38,091 nucleotides of DNA. Origin: a virus. Made by a program: the position numbers and the translations under genes. Numbering within the stretch: the stretch's first letter is position 1; every line of letters starts with the position of its first letter. This document shows positions 32,184-37,976 of the stretch, one piece after another. The notes below the pieces were generated by a model, which had not been told where the DNA came from, ran no database searches, and worked only from the letters and a program-made list of their open reading frames with translations. The stretch covers positions 1 to 38,091 of IMG/VR virus record IMGVR_UViG_3300010370_000091; one strand, written 5' to 3'.

Positions 32184-33485
32184 TTACACTTCTACAGGCG
32201 CACCCTTAGGTACGATAACCGATTCCATAACCTTAGATACCACATCAGGCTTAACACCCTTGAGTAAACGCATATCAATAGCGTCCTGCCAAGTGAACCC
32301 ACCTGCAAGTAACTTAGCACCACCAACACTAGCACGTGGCGACACAATCACTTTCAGACCGTGATTATCAACGTTACGGCGTGCAGTACGAACAATATGC
32401 AACCATGTTGAACCATGTTCCATATCCAACCCCGTACCACGCACCAACTCAGTCTCTAGGCGTTCGTCAATCTTAACGTGCATCATCGTGAATCGGTCAA
32501 TCGTAGCACCATCAATCGGCGCACGACCAACATACTCAGCAGTAGCACCATTACCCCACGTGTTCGCCGCCGCAATCGCAACAAACTTCGGGTGACGCTT
32601 CACCATACCGTCAGGAAACGACATGCTATCGTTAGATAACGCATCATTCAACACGGTCAAAATATTCGGATTACTAGCATCAATCTCGTCCATTAAGAAC
32701 ACGCCACCGTGTTCATAACGGTCACGGAAACCCGTAGACTGATACAAGTTATCGCTAATAGCCTTGTAACCCTTGATATCCGCTTTAGACGACTGCGAAT
32801 TGAACGGCTCGGCGCTAAACGCCAACCCCAACGATTCGGCAACCTGACGGGCAATCTTAGACTTGCCAACACCAGCGCTACCAGTCATCCACACATGTTC
32901 ACCGCATGCAACCGCACGAAGAACCTTAGGGAATATCTCGTGAGTCAATCCTGTCACGGGACGAGTTTCACCTGTCGGCAAAACCACGTTAGTTACCAAC
33001 GGACGAACATCACGCAACAACTCCATAACATGTAAACGTTCCCGCACCAACGCTGACTCAATCAACTCCTTAACAGCGTTTTCGTCCACGCCAACAGAAC
33101 GCAAAGCGTCCTGAATCACGTCACGAACAGCGTTAGCAACCTTGTCACCTGTCGGCACAGACGGCGAAGCCGTAGGTGCAGACGCTGGTAACGGTTGTGT
33201 CGGTTCAGGCAACGGCTTAGCAACCAACACACACTCACCACGAGCCGCATATTCATTACATGCGTCCATAATGGTATTGCGGATTTCATCAACCGTTTTC
33301 GCCATCGGCTTACCAACCCACTTGCGGTCAAACACACGACTGTACATAGCAATCAACGTGTTTTTATCCAAATACCTAATTTGATACGGATATTCTCTCC
33401 CGTTCGGGAATTGAACAACCGCTACCTGTTCCGTGACATTAACACGGATAACATTCATAGCCTTCCCTGCCATAACATTACTCAC
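32184..33485 (-). CDS. MoxR-type AAA+ ATPase
   Basis: This 433-residue protein's AAA+ core runs from about residue 180 to 400. It has Walker A GSAGVGKS (202-209), Walker B FLMDEI (263-268), a sensor-1 region VAIAAANTWGNG, and an arginine segment near TIDRFTMM. This is the MoxR/CbbQ/CobS branch. The first 90 residues form a separate domain, followed by a Pro/Thr/Ser linker (residues 90-113). It would remodel protein complexes, perhaps with the next gene. GTG and two ATG codons (33473, 33458) compete as starts, and none has an ideal ribosome site. The arm's proteasome-like peptidase makes an unfoldase role worth testing. Confidence 0.88.
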   Translation of the reverse strand: MSNVMAGKAMNVIRVNVTEQVAVVQFPNGREYPYQIRYLDKNTLIAMYSRVFDRKWVGKPMAKTVDEIRNTIMDACNEYAARGECVLVAKPLPEPTQPLPASAPTASPSVPTGDKVANAVRDVIQDALRSVGVDENAVKELIESALVRERLHVMELLRDVRPLVTNVVLPTGETRPVTGLTHEIFPKVLRAVACGEHVWMTGSAGVGKSKIARQVAESLGLAFSAEPFNSQSSKADIKGYKAISDNLYQSTGFRDRYEHGGVFLMDEIDASNPNILTVLNDALSNDSMSFPDGMVKRHPKFVAIAAANTWGNGATAEYVGRAPIDGATIDRFTMMHVKIDERLETELVRGTGLDMEHGSTWLHIVRTARRNVDNHGLKVIVSPRASVGGAKLLAGGFTWQDAIDMRLLKGVKPDVVSKVMESVIVPKGAPVEV

Positions 33486-33513
33486 TTTCTGCCCGATTAG
33501 GGCGTTTTGTTTA

Positions 33514-33537
33514 TCCGATTAGCGGAATTGCTAACCG
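33514..33537 (-). other. Hairpin upstream of MoxR-type gene
   Basis: In leftward RNA, CGGTTAGC pairs with GCTAATCGG around AATTCC, counting one G-U. It lies between the repeat copy at 33547 and the start codon region. A second short hairpin (GCCC, GATTA, GGGC) lies at 33501-33513. Confidence 0.45.
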
Positions 33538-33546
33538 AAACCTAGT

Positions 33547-33574
33547 ACTTCAACACGTCCGTCCACGTCCGTGC
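33547..33574 (-). repeat. GGACGTG/GTTGAAGT element, copy A
   Basis: The leftward strand has GGACGTGGACGGACGT then GTTGAAGT. It lies 62 nt upstream of the MoxR-type gene. Confidence 0.55.
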
Positions 33575-33582
33575 ATTATTCG

Positions 33583-33903
33583 TTACGATACTTGAATACC
33601 GTTATATTCGTAACGTGGATTACCACCATTACGGCGATACTTCCACAAAGAACCCATAATCTTATTCATGCCCTGCTGGTCAGATGCACTACCCCAACCA
33701 GTAGAAATCGGCAAGAAAACCCACACATTCGGCTCACGCTCCGTGAAAAACCCCATAACCGTACCGTGATGCTTAATGTAACGCTCACGTTTTTTCGTGG
33801 CTTCATTCATCACATCGCAATAAGTCCACTTGCCACACTTACGCTCAGAACCCAAACGCCACCACTCACCTGATTCGTTCGGGTTAATAAATGCCAATTT
33901 CAT
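33583..33903 (-). CDS. Protein of unknown function
   Basis: This 106-residue protein is rich in Trp, Gly and Lys (SGEWWRLGSERKCGKW, then GTVMGFFTEREPNVWVFLP, then ISTGWGSASDQQG). It appears beta-rich and globular with no signature I know. It stands alone, with an AAAGGAC ribosome site and a promoter-like palindrome upstream at 33943-33976. Confidence 0.78.
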   Translation of the reverse strand: MKLAFINPNESGEWWRLGSERKCGKWTYCDVMNEATKKRERYIKHHGTVMGFFTEREPNVWVFLPISTGWGSASDQQGMNKIMGSLWKYRRNGGNPRYEYNGIQVS

Positions 33904-33942
33904 AATAGTCCTTTCGTTAATGTTAATAAAAATATCCGTTTA

Positions 33943-33976
33943 CGGGTAGCGGAGAAATATTATAGTCCGCTACCCG
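33943..33976 (-). promoter_or_regulatory. Inverted repeat enclosing TATAAT
   Basis: Arms CGGGTAGCGG and CCGCTACCCG (10 bp, perfect) enclose a 14-nt loop. On the leftward strand the loop contains ACTATAAT, a good -10 sequence. It sits 40 nt before the 33903 gene. A repressor bound to the arms would cover the -10. As RNA it could be a strong hairpin in the upstream transcript. Confidence 0.55.
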
Positions 33977-34032
33977 CAGTGATTCACAACCCAACCAAAT
34001 CATAGGAAACTAACCCTATTGATTGAACCTGC

Positions 34033-34047
34033 GGAGACACTATCTCC
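34033..34047 (-). other. Short hairpin covering an AGGAGA site
   Basis: GGAGA and TCTCC pair around a 5-nt loop. On the leftward strand this sequence is AGGAGATAG, a ribosome-site look-alike with no sizable gene after it. Confidence 0.35.
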
Positions 34048-34136
34048 TAACGTGCATGACACCATATCACACACATTAGCGGTTCGGCAACGCTATGAAC
34101 GTCACAAACTCGGCACATGCCCGAACCCATAACCAT
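34047..34136 (-). CDS. Possible 29-residue zinc-knuckle peptide
   Basis: An open frame of 29 codons reads MVMGSGMCRVCDVHSVAEPL and ends CVIWCHAR, with a C-x2-C plus C-x3-C-H pattern. There is no clear ribosome site and the start lies in a small hairpin (34130-34148), so it may be chance. I list it because several metal-knuckle micro-proteins exist in this arm. Confidence 0.3.
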   Translation of the reverse strand: MVMGSGMCRVCDVHSVAEPLMCVIWCHAR

Positions 34137-34148
34137 TGAAAATGGTTA
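34130..34148 (-). terminator. Small hairpin after the 34150 gene
   Basis: TAACCAT and ATGGTTA form a 7-bp stem around TGAAA, overlapping the space just after the stop of the 83-residue gene. The lack of a T run makes termination doubtful. Confidence 0.35.
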
Positions 34149-34149
34149 A

Positions 34150-34401
34150 TTACTTGCTGGCAATACGGTCAAACGTATAGAAAATCTCTGCGCTAACCGA
34201 CTCAGTTTTCACATCAAACAACACAACTCCTTCGGAGTTCGTGCGAACCTGCTTCTCACGCTTATCCGCAGTCATCACACTAACAACCGTGCCTTTCGCA
34301 ATCGGCGTGGACGCTGGAAACGCCACACACCAAACATGGTCAATTTTCGCAAAACGACCAACGATTGACGGAACTGATGTCTTTGCTGTTTTCTTAGCCA
34401 T
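34150..34401 (-). CDS. Small protein of unknown function
   Basis: This protein has 83 residues from the ATG that follows AAGGACA. The longer in-frame reading upstream is rejected for lack of a ribosome site. After a Lys/Ala/Thr-rich lead (MAKKTAKTSVPSIVGRFAKI) it is beta-rich (HVWCVAFPASTPIAKGTVVSV, starting at residue 22, then EGVVLFDVKTESVSAEIFYTFD). It may fold as a small barrel. The function is unknown. Confidence 0.76.
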   Translation of the reverse strand: MAKKTAKTSVPSIVGRFAKIDHVWCVAFPASTPIAKGTVVSVMTADKREKQVRTNSEGVVLFDVKTESVSAEIFYTFDRIASK

Positions 34402-34489
34402 TATAAGTGTCCTTTCACTCAAGGGAACGGCTGAACGTTCACGTTCACCTAATGTCACGAACCATATCGCAACCACCGCTCATTATTCA

Positions 34490-34520
34490 ACTTCAACAGA
34501 CACGTCCAAGAACACGTCCG
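34490..34520 (-). repeat. GGACGTG/GTTGAAGT element, copy B
   Basis: The leftward strand reads GGACGTGTTC, then TTGGACGTGTCTGTTGAAGT. It is 89 nt upstream of the 34401 start. Confidence 0.55.
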
Positions 34521-34556
34521 CTAACGTTTTGCGGATAGTGGGGAATTGAACCCCAA
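34513..34556 (-). other. tRNA T-arm-like hairpin plus acceptor-like segment
   Basis: On the leftward strand TGGGG-TTCAATT-CCCCA is a perfect 5-bp stem with a 7-nt loop that matches the T-arm consensus TTCAA, followed by CTATCCGCA like an acceptor 3' side. No matching 5' acceptor (CGGATAG) or anticodon arm is found upstream. A second hairpin (TCCGC, GCGGA) overlaps the acceptor-like segment. This is not a complete tRNA. It could be a tRNA remnant, an attachment-site fossil or a tRNA mimic. Confidence 0.45.
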
Positions 34557-34601
34557 CAAGCACACCAGCGCTACCCTGCCCACAAGGAGAAACGGGCAAA
34601 C

Positions 34602-34739
34602 TCAAACGGTATAACCGTTCATCAACTCAACTAACTCATCATGACGCAACTCGGCAACAATCTCACGCCAATCCGTAACCCCACGTGAAATCGCATTCTC
34701 TTCATTCACTTGCCTATCGGCAACAAACTCACCGTACAT
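34602..34739 (-). CDS. Small acidic protein, first gene after the repeat region
   Basis: This 45-codon gene (MYGEFVADRQVNEENAISRG, then VTDWREIVAELRHDELVELMN) is acidic and helical. GTGGAT just before the ATG is a weak ribosome site, with a better GGGAGAG further away. It is the first gene downstream of the leftward promoter candidate at 35074, which fits an early gene. The family is not recognised. Confidence 0.62.
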   Translation of the reverse strand: MYGEFVADRQVNEENAISRGVTDWREIVAELRHDELVELMNGYTV

Positions 34740-34806
34740 ATCCACTCACTCTCCCGTACCGCAGTACGACTAGGTAATCGTTACCGAACAGCAACGACAA
34801 ACAATA

Positions 34807-34831
34807 ACTTCAACAGGTACGTCCACGTCCA
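34807..34831 (-). repeat. GGACGTG/GTTGAAGT element, copy C
   Basis: The leftward strand reads GGACGTGGACGTACCTGTT then GAAGTT. It lies 68 nt upstream of the 34739 gene and about 50 nt from copy D. Confidence 0.6.
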
Positions 34832-34877
34832 TATACGTGAACCCTGCATGCTGTCGGCAACGACAACACAACAACAA

Positions 34878-34910
34878 CACTTCAACAGGCACGTCCACGT
34901 CCACGTCCAT
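34878..34910 (-). repeat. GGACGTG/GTTGAAGT element, copy D
   Basis: This copy has three tandem GGACGT units followed by GCCTGTTGAAGT (leftward strand). The sequence after it (TGTCGTTGC) is also shared with copy C, so C and D may be a local duplication. Confidence 0.6.
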
Positions 34911-35073
34911 GCCCATCGCATCATCATCATGACATCGCTACCGAAACACTGCCCCAAGTATTTAAAACATCCATCCCCGCTCCCTCGCACACCCGCCCAC
35001 GAAACAACACCCCACTTCTCACTCGTCCGCTCGCACGCTTGCACACGTGTAGCGACCCCAAAAAATTGGTGGC

Positions 35074-35079
35074 ATTATA
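35074..35079 (-). promoter_or_regulatory. Leftward -10 candidate (TATAAT)
   Basis: A perfect TATAAT on the leftward strand lies in the gene-free stretch, about 335 nt before the first gene of the spaced leftward block. No good -35 is present 17 nt upstream, so an activator or other recognition would be needed. Confidence 0.42.
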
Positions 35080-35151
35080 CAGCATTATGGCTCTTTATGT
35101 GGGGATGCGTGCATGTCCGCAAAGAAACCTCACACGTCCGCACACGATAGG

Positions 35152-35177
35152 GGGGTGCATAGGGGGGGTCGCACCCC
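35152..35177. other. GC-rich hairpin with G-tract loop
   Basis: GGGGTGC and GCACCCC (7 bp) flank a loop containing seven Gs. It could pause polymerase. It lies in the gene-free region. Confidence 0.4.
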
Positions 35178-35218
35178 TCGTGGACGTGTGACTCTAATAG
35201 TCTAGGGCGAGATGTGTT

Positions 35219-35240
35219 GGCGGTATATGAACCGCCCGTT
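35219..35240 (+). terminator. Possible rightward hairpin terminator
   Basis: GGCGGT and ACCGCC pair around ATATGA and are followed by CGTTTTGT. Between a leftward gene end (35300) and the gene-free stretch, it might block stray rightward transcription. The T run is short. Confidence 0.4.
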
Positions 35241-35299
35241 TTGTCTATGCTGTATGGGGGTGGGGGTTGTTTGGAACGGAGTCCCTAGTTTTGTATGAT

Positions 35300-35602
35300 T
35301 TAACAGTTCCATTTACGCAAAGATAGTGCTTTGCGTGTTGGTCGTCCTTTGGAGTCTTTCATTGGTCCTGGCATGCCGCTCATTCGGGCGCAGAATGATT
35401 TGCGGCGTTTCGCTGCTTTGGAGTTTGGTTTTAGTTTGCTTGGTGGTGTGGTGACAGCCATTTTTAGTTTAAACCCTGGGTTTTGTCGTCTGTAGGATGC
35501 TACGCCTTTGGCGTTTAGTCCGCCTGTTGGGTTTTTGCCTTCTTTGCGTGTCCATGCTGCTGTCTTGTAGGCTTGTTGGACGGTCATTTTTTGTTTTGCC
35601 AT
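35300..35602 (-). CDS. Basic protein, DUF6321-like
   Basis: This 100-residue protein is Lys/Arg-rich. The pattern AYKTAAWTRKEGKNPTGGLNAKG, followed by RKSFCARMSGMPGPMKDSKGRPTRKALSLRKW, recalls a family (DUF6321 as I recall it) seen in aquatic phages and giant viruses. Function is not known. Composition suggests nucleic-acid or virion binding. It is one of three consecutive small basic genes and shares its start with the stop of the upstream one. Confidence 0.8.
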   Translation of the reverse strand: MAKQKMTVQQAYKTAAWTRKEGKNPTGGLNAKGVASYRRQNPGFKLKMAVTTPPSKLKPNSKAAKRRKSFCARMSGMPGPMKDSKGRPTRKALSLRKWNC

Positions 35603-35997
35603 TATCGGTATTTCGCAGTCTTTTTTGCTATGGTTTTGGGTTGTTTAACGAATTGTTTACCAGCCTTTGTTCCTTTACGTTTAGCGGCACTTGTGGCTGC
35701 GTATTCTTTAGCCGATAGTCCTTTGATGGCTGCTGACGGCAAGTAGCGTTCGCCTGTTGCTTTGCGTCCTACGGTGGATGGTTTTCCTGATTTGGTTCGC
35801 CATTTTTCTTTTGTCCATTTGGATAAAGATTTTTGGGCTGCGGTTTTTGGACCGCTGAATGAACCGCCTGCTTTTTTATAGCGTTGGTTTGCTAGTTGGG
35901 CTTTACGTGCTGACCATTGCCCTGCACGTCCTCCTGCTGTTCCAGCCTTGACGGCTGCAACTATCTGTTTCCGCAGTTCAGGTTTATTGTAAGCCAT
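35602..35997 (-). CDS. Basic protein, DUF5872-like
   Basis: This 131-residue protein has a Gln/Lys/Arg/Ala-rich sequence, including GRAGQWSARKAQLANQRYKK, KWTKEKWRTKSGKP and SAAIKGLSAKEYAATS, as in the DUF5872-type proteins. The C-terminal 30 residues are Lys-rich. A DNA-binding or capsid-associated role is plausible. Its start and stop each overlap a neighbour by a single base. Confidence 0.8.
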   Translation of the reverse strand: MAYNKPELRKQIVAAVKAGTAGGRAGQWSARKAQLANQRYKKAGGSFSGPKTAAQKSLSKWTKEKWRTKSGKPSTVGRKATGERYLPSAAIKGLSAKEYAATSAAKRKGTKAGKQFVKQPKTIAKKTAKYR

Positions 35998-36287
35998 TAC
36001 TTAGATGGTTTAGGGAACTCACCCCAACTAGGTCCACCCATGCCTTGTTTTTTAGATTGAACTGGTGTAGGTTTACGGCGCTTAGATTGGTCAACCTTAG
36101 GTGCAGGACGTTTCTTTTTAGCAGCCTTAGGGTTCTTATAGACGTACGGTAATCCTGCTTCATCTTCATTCCACCCTGTTTGTTTAGGGGACATTTTCAA
36201 TTTAGCCTTGTCACGTTCGTATTGGGCTTTACCTTCAGGGGTATAAGCGTAGTGTTTAACTTTGCCACCCATACTTAATTTTGGCAT
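35997..36287 (-). CDS. Small basic protein
   Basis: This 96-residue protein begins MPKLSMGGKVKHYAYTPEGK and is rich in Lys, Pro and Gly (KKKRPAPKVDQSKRRKPTP), resembling the start of many aquatic-phage small proteins with unknown function. It is the first gene of the leftward arm after the control region, with AAGGA upstream of the start. Two leader hairpins (36340, 36366) precede it. Confidence 0.8.
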   Translation of the reverse strand: MPKLSMGGKVKHYAYTPEGKAQYERDKAKLKMSPKQTGWNEDEAGLPYVYKNPKAAKKKRPAPKVDQSKRRKPTPVQSKKQGMGGPSWGEFPKPSK

Positions 36288-36339
36288 AATAATCCTTTTT
36301 GTCTTTGCTGCACAGTTATATTAGTATTGTCCTTAAATC

Positions 36340-36357
36340 GCCACCCTAAGGGGTGGC
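36340..36357 (-). other. Leader hairpin 1 of leftward arm
   Basis: GCCACCC and GGGTGGC form a perfect 7-bp stem around TAAG, 53 nt upstream of the 36287 start. It may be a transcript-leader structure or attenuator. Confidence 0.5.
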
Positions 36358-36365
36358 TATCTAAC

Positions 36366-36380
36366 GGTCAGGAACTGACC
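36366..36380 (-). other. Leader hairpin 2 of leftward arm
   Basis: GGTCAG and CTGACC pair (6 bp) around GAA, next to a run of C. It belongs to the same leader as hairpin 1. Confidence 0.45.
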
Positions 36381-36420
36381 CCCCTCAGTCCCCCCTACTA
36401 AAAAACATCCCGTTCCCTAA

Positions 36421-36435
36421 TGAGAATCATTCTCA
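36421..36435. promoter_or_regulatory. Fur-box-like 15-bp palindrome
   Basis: TGAGAATCATTCTCA is a perfect 7-1-7 inverted repeat. It matches the core of the well-known Fur recognition pattern (TGATAAT-n-ATTATCA) except for one symmetrical change. It lies between the inverted GGGAAC (36412) and the repeat array, where a bound regulator could silence either arm. Confidence 0.55.
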
Positions 36436-36477
36436 ATAATCCCATCTAGCCTAGACAGCACAAAGGTTTTATCTGAA

Positions 36478-36521
36478 ATGTTACACAAATGTTACAAGAA
36501 TGTTACACAAATGTCACAAAG
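36478..36521 (+). repeat. Four direct 11-bp iterons
   Basis: ATGTTACACAA, ATGTTACAAGA, ATGTTACACAA and ATGTCACAAAG lie head to tail with a strict 11-bp period, about one helical turn, so a protein would bind one face. Two inverted-sense units follow at 36524. This fits an operator or origin iteron array. Confidence 0.75.
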
Positions 36522-36523
36522 AT

Positions 36524-36545
36524 TTAACATTCCGTTAACATTCGG
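36524..36545 (+). repeat. Two 11-bp repeats in inverse sense to the iterons
   Basis: TTAACATTCCG and TTAACATTCGG are tandem repeats of the same 11-bp length. Their TAACATT is the reverse complement of the AATGTTA shared by the upstream iterons, making a large inverted arrangement ending 20 nt before the terminase start. Confidence 0.7.
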
Positions 36546-36565
36546 GGAACAATCCTACTAGGTTG

Positions 36566-37006
36566 ATGACTGAATTATTGGATGTCCGACAACAAAAATT
36601 CTTGGACTGGCTATGCACCCCAAGTGTTGCTCGTGTCCCGTCATCTCAAGAGAAGTATGCTCAGGTTGAGGGTGTTGATGAATCTACCCTTAGGCGGTGG
36701 AAGAAGAAACCTGCGTTTAAGGCTGCTTGGGAGAGGCGTGTTGCTGAATCTCAGGGTAGTCCTGAGCGGACTCAGCAGTTGTTGGATAATTTGTTTCAAC
36801 GTGCTTTGGATGGTGATAACAATAGTGCTAAGTTGTATCTTCAGGCTACTGGTCGGCTTGCGCCTGTTCAGTTGCAGGTTGAACATACTGGTAAGGTTTC
36901 GGAGTTGTCGGATGCGCAATTGGCTGAATTGATTGCGGCTTCCGCCGCCAGTGAACAGCAGTTGCGTTTAGATTCAGCGAAGACAGTTGGTTATGGCTCA
37001 AACTAA
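36566..37006 (+). CDS. terS: Terminase small subunit (probable)
   Basis: This protein has 146 residues from the ATG at 36566. A TTG just before it is less likely. The N-terminal region is a helix-turn-helix (QEKYAQVEGVDESTLRRWKKKPAFKAAWERR), the usual DNA-recognition domain of small terminases. A helical oligomerisation segment (RTQQLLDNLFQRALDGDNNSAKLYLQ) follows. It would bind the packaging site and activate TerL, whose gene lies far away at 4225. A GGGAAC and the inverted iteron half lie just upstream. Confidence 0.8.
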   Translation: MTELLDVRQQKFLDWLCTPSVARVPSSQEKYAQVEGVDESTLRRWKKKPAFKAAWERRVAESQGSPERTQQLLDNLFQRALDGDNNSAKLYLQATGRLAPVQLQVEHTGKVSELSDAQLAELIAASAASEQQLRLDSAKTVGYGSN

Positions 37007-37289
37007 CGACCAAATGTACATTGCTTTGATGGCGATGTATCCTGATGCTGGTGACACGTTGGCTGATTTATTGTACACCCATTGGTCTACTGTCGGTTTA
37101 CAGTATCGTGGTAGTTTACAATATCAATACTATAAGGATGCTGGGGCTGCTGGTTCCACTTGGGGTGATGTTGCTAATACGTTTTGGTCGGATGGCGATT
37201 TTGTTGTCTATAATTTGGAACAGGAAGATGGAACAGATTTTCTATTAGAGGATGGTGGTTTCATTTTGATGGAGGCTGGCAATGGCTGA
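36993..37289 (+). CDS. Small structural protein
   Basis: This protein has 98 residues from the ATG that overlaps the end of the previous gene by 14 nt. It is rich in aromatic and acidic residues (NDQMYIALMAMYPDAGDTLAD, positioned at 4-24, then VYNLEQEDGTDFLLEDGGFILMEAG). The closing block resembles the ends of short phage tail or fibre proteins. Its role is not known. Confidence 0.76.
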   Translation: MAQTNDQMYIALMAMYPDAGDTLADLLYTHWSTVGLQYRGSLQYQYYKDAGAAGSTWGDVANTFWSDGDFVVYNLEQEDGTDFLLEDGGFILMEAGNG

Positions 37290-37578
37290 TAAAAAGATAA
37301 CACAACTAGATGCCTTGACGGAGTTGGCTTCTGGTGACCTGTTTGTTGTTGTTGACAGCGTTGATGGTACTCCTGTTAGTAAGAAGATTACGGCTGCTAA
37401 TGTTGCTAGTTATATCAATAGCCTTGTCGCTGCTGGAGTTACGACCTTGGATGGTTTGGATGATGTTACGATAACGTCCGTTTCTAGCGGACAGTTGTTG
37501 TCGTATAATGGTTCAGCGTGGGTTAACAGCGCCCCTGTGGCGGCTTTCAACCCTGTTGAAGCCGCAGTATTCATGTAG
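37282..37578 (+). CDS. Small fibre-like structural protein
   Basis: This 98-residue protein opens with ADKKITQLDALTELASGDLFVVVDS, a pattern common at the N-terminus of phage tail or fibre proteins that attach to the baseplate or hub. It continues with Ser/Thr/Val-rich beta sequence. The 8-nt overlap with the preceding gene implies coupling. Short length suggests an adaptor rather than a complete fibre. Confidence 0.76.
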   Translation: MADKKITQLDALTELASGDLFVVVDSVDGTPVSKKITAANVASYINSLVAAGVTTLDGLDDVTITSVSSGQLLSYNGSAWVNSAPVAAFNPVEAAVFM

Positions 37579-37611
37579 GGAACGATTTAACCACTTATTA
37601 GGAGATAACAA

Positions 37612-37974
37612 ATGGCAACATTTACCAAAAAGATTCTTTCAAACAGCACAGACGGCAAAGCCATCAAAGTTGCTGCTACCGCAACGGCTGGTACTCTTAT
37701 TCATACTGGTTCAACAACAACGACAACTCTTGACGAGGTTTGGTTGTATGCGGTAAACACTTCTGCTTCGTCAGTTAAATTGACGATTGAATGGGGCGAG
37801 GCTACTGCACCTGATGGCAACATTGAAGTAACTATTCAGCCTGAGGCTGGTTTAGTGACTGTAATTCCTGGGTTGCTCATCAAGGGTAATGCGACTGCGC
37901 TTACTGTTCGTGCGTTTGCTGCGACAGCAAACGTAATTACTATTCACGGTTTCGTTAATCAGATTACGGTTTAA
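37612..37974 (+). CDS. Beta-sandwich structural protein
   Basis: This 120-residue Ala/Thr/Val-rich protein has alternating beta strands (KAIKVAATATAGTLIHTG, then VKLTIEWGEATAPDG, then NIEVTIQPEAGLVTVIPG). It follows AGGAG with a GGGAAC upstream (37578). It resembles small beta-sandwich virion proteins found next to fibres. The following gene begins two bases after its stop. Confidence 0.76.
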   Translation: MATFTKKILSNSTDGKAIKVAATATAGTLIHTGSTTTTTLDEVWLYAVNTSASSVKLTIEWGEATAPDGNIEVTIQPEAGLVTVIPGLLIKGNATALTVRAFAATANVITIHGFVNQITV

Positions 37975-37976
37975 CC

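Larger units (their letters stand above)
34740..35299. other. Repeat-rich stretch with no supported gene
   Basis: These 560 bases hold two CGTCC-repeat elements (34807, 34878), a leftward TATAAT (35074-35079), short inverted repeats, G-tracts and a run of ACA/AAC. A rightward open frame and leftward frames here are low in complexity (His/Thr- or Trp/Thr-rich), lack ribosome sites, and follow repeat units, so I take them as non-coding. The stretch may be a regulatory hub for the early arm or part of an origin. Confidence 0.6.
36288..36565. promoter_or_regulatory. Divergent control region between the two arms
   Basis: This 278-bp stretch without a gene lies between the leftward (36287) and rightward (36566) arms. 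In order it holds two hairpins, runs of C, an inverted GGGAAC, a perfect Fur-box-like palindrome, an AT-rich gap, an array of 11-bp repeats, and a GGGAAC just before the first rightward start. It must contain the promoters of both arms and is a candidate replication origin. Confidence 0.72.

Noticed and set aside
34490-34600. Permuted or complete tRNA gene
   Set aside because: The acceptor-like arm pairs with a downstream GCGGA for only 5 bp, and no anticodon arm can be drawn.
34781-35044. Leftward frame with repeated Trp-Thr and Cys/Val/Leu segments
   Set aside because: Its repeats are those of the DNA element. Copies A and B outside this frame do not keep a coding frame, so the element is a DNA signal rather than a protein.
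34710-35150. Rightward 146-codon frame, His/Thr/Arg-rich
   Set aside because: It runs through CGTCC repeats, has no ribosome site and lies opposite to the local transcription direction.
36478-36545. CRISPR array
   Set aside because: Repeats are only 11 bp and directly adjacent, without spacers.
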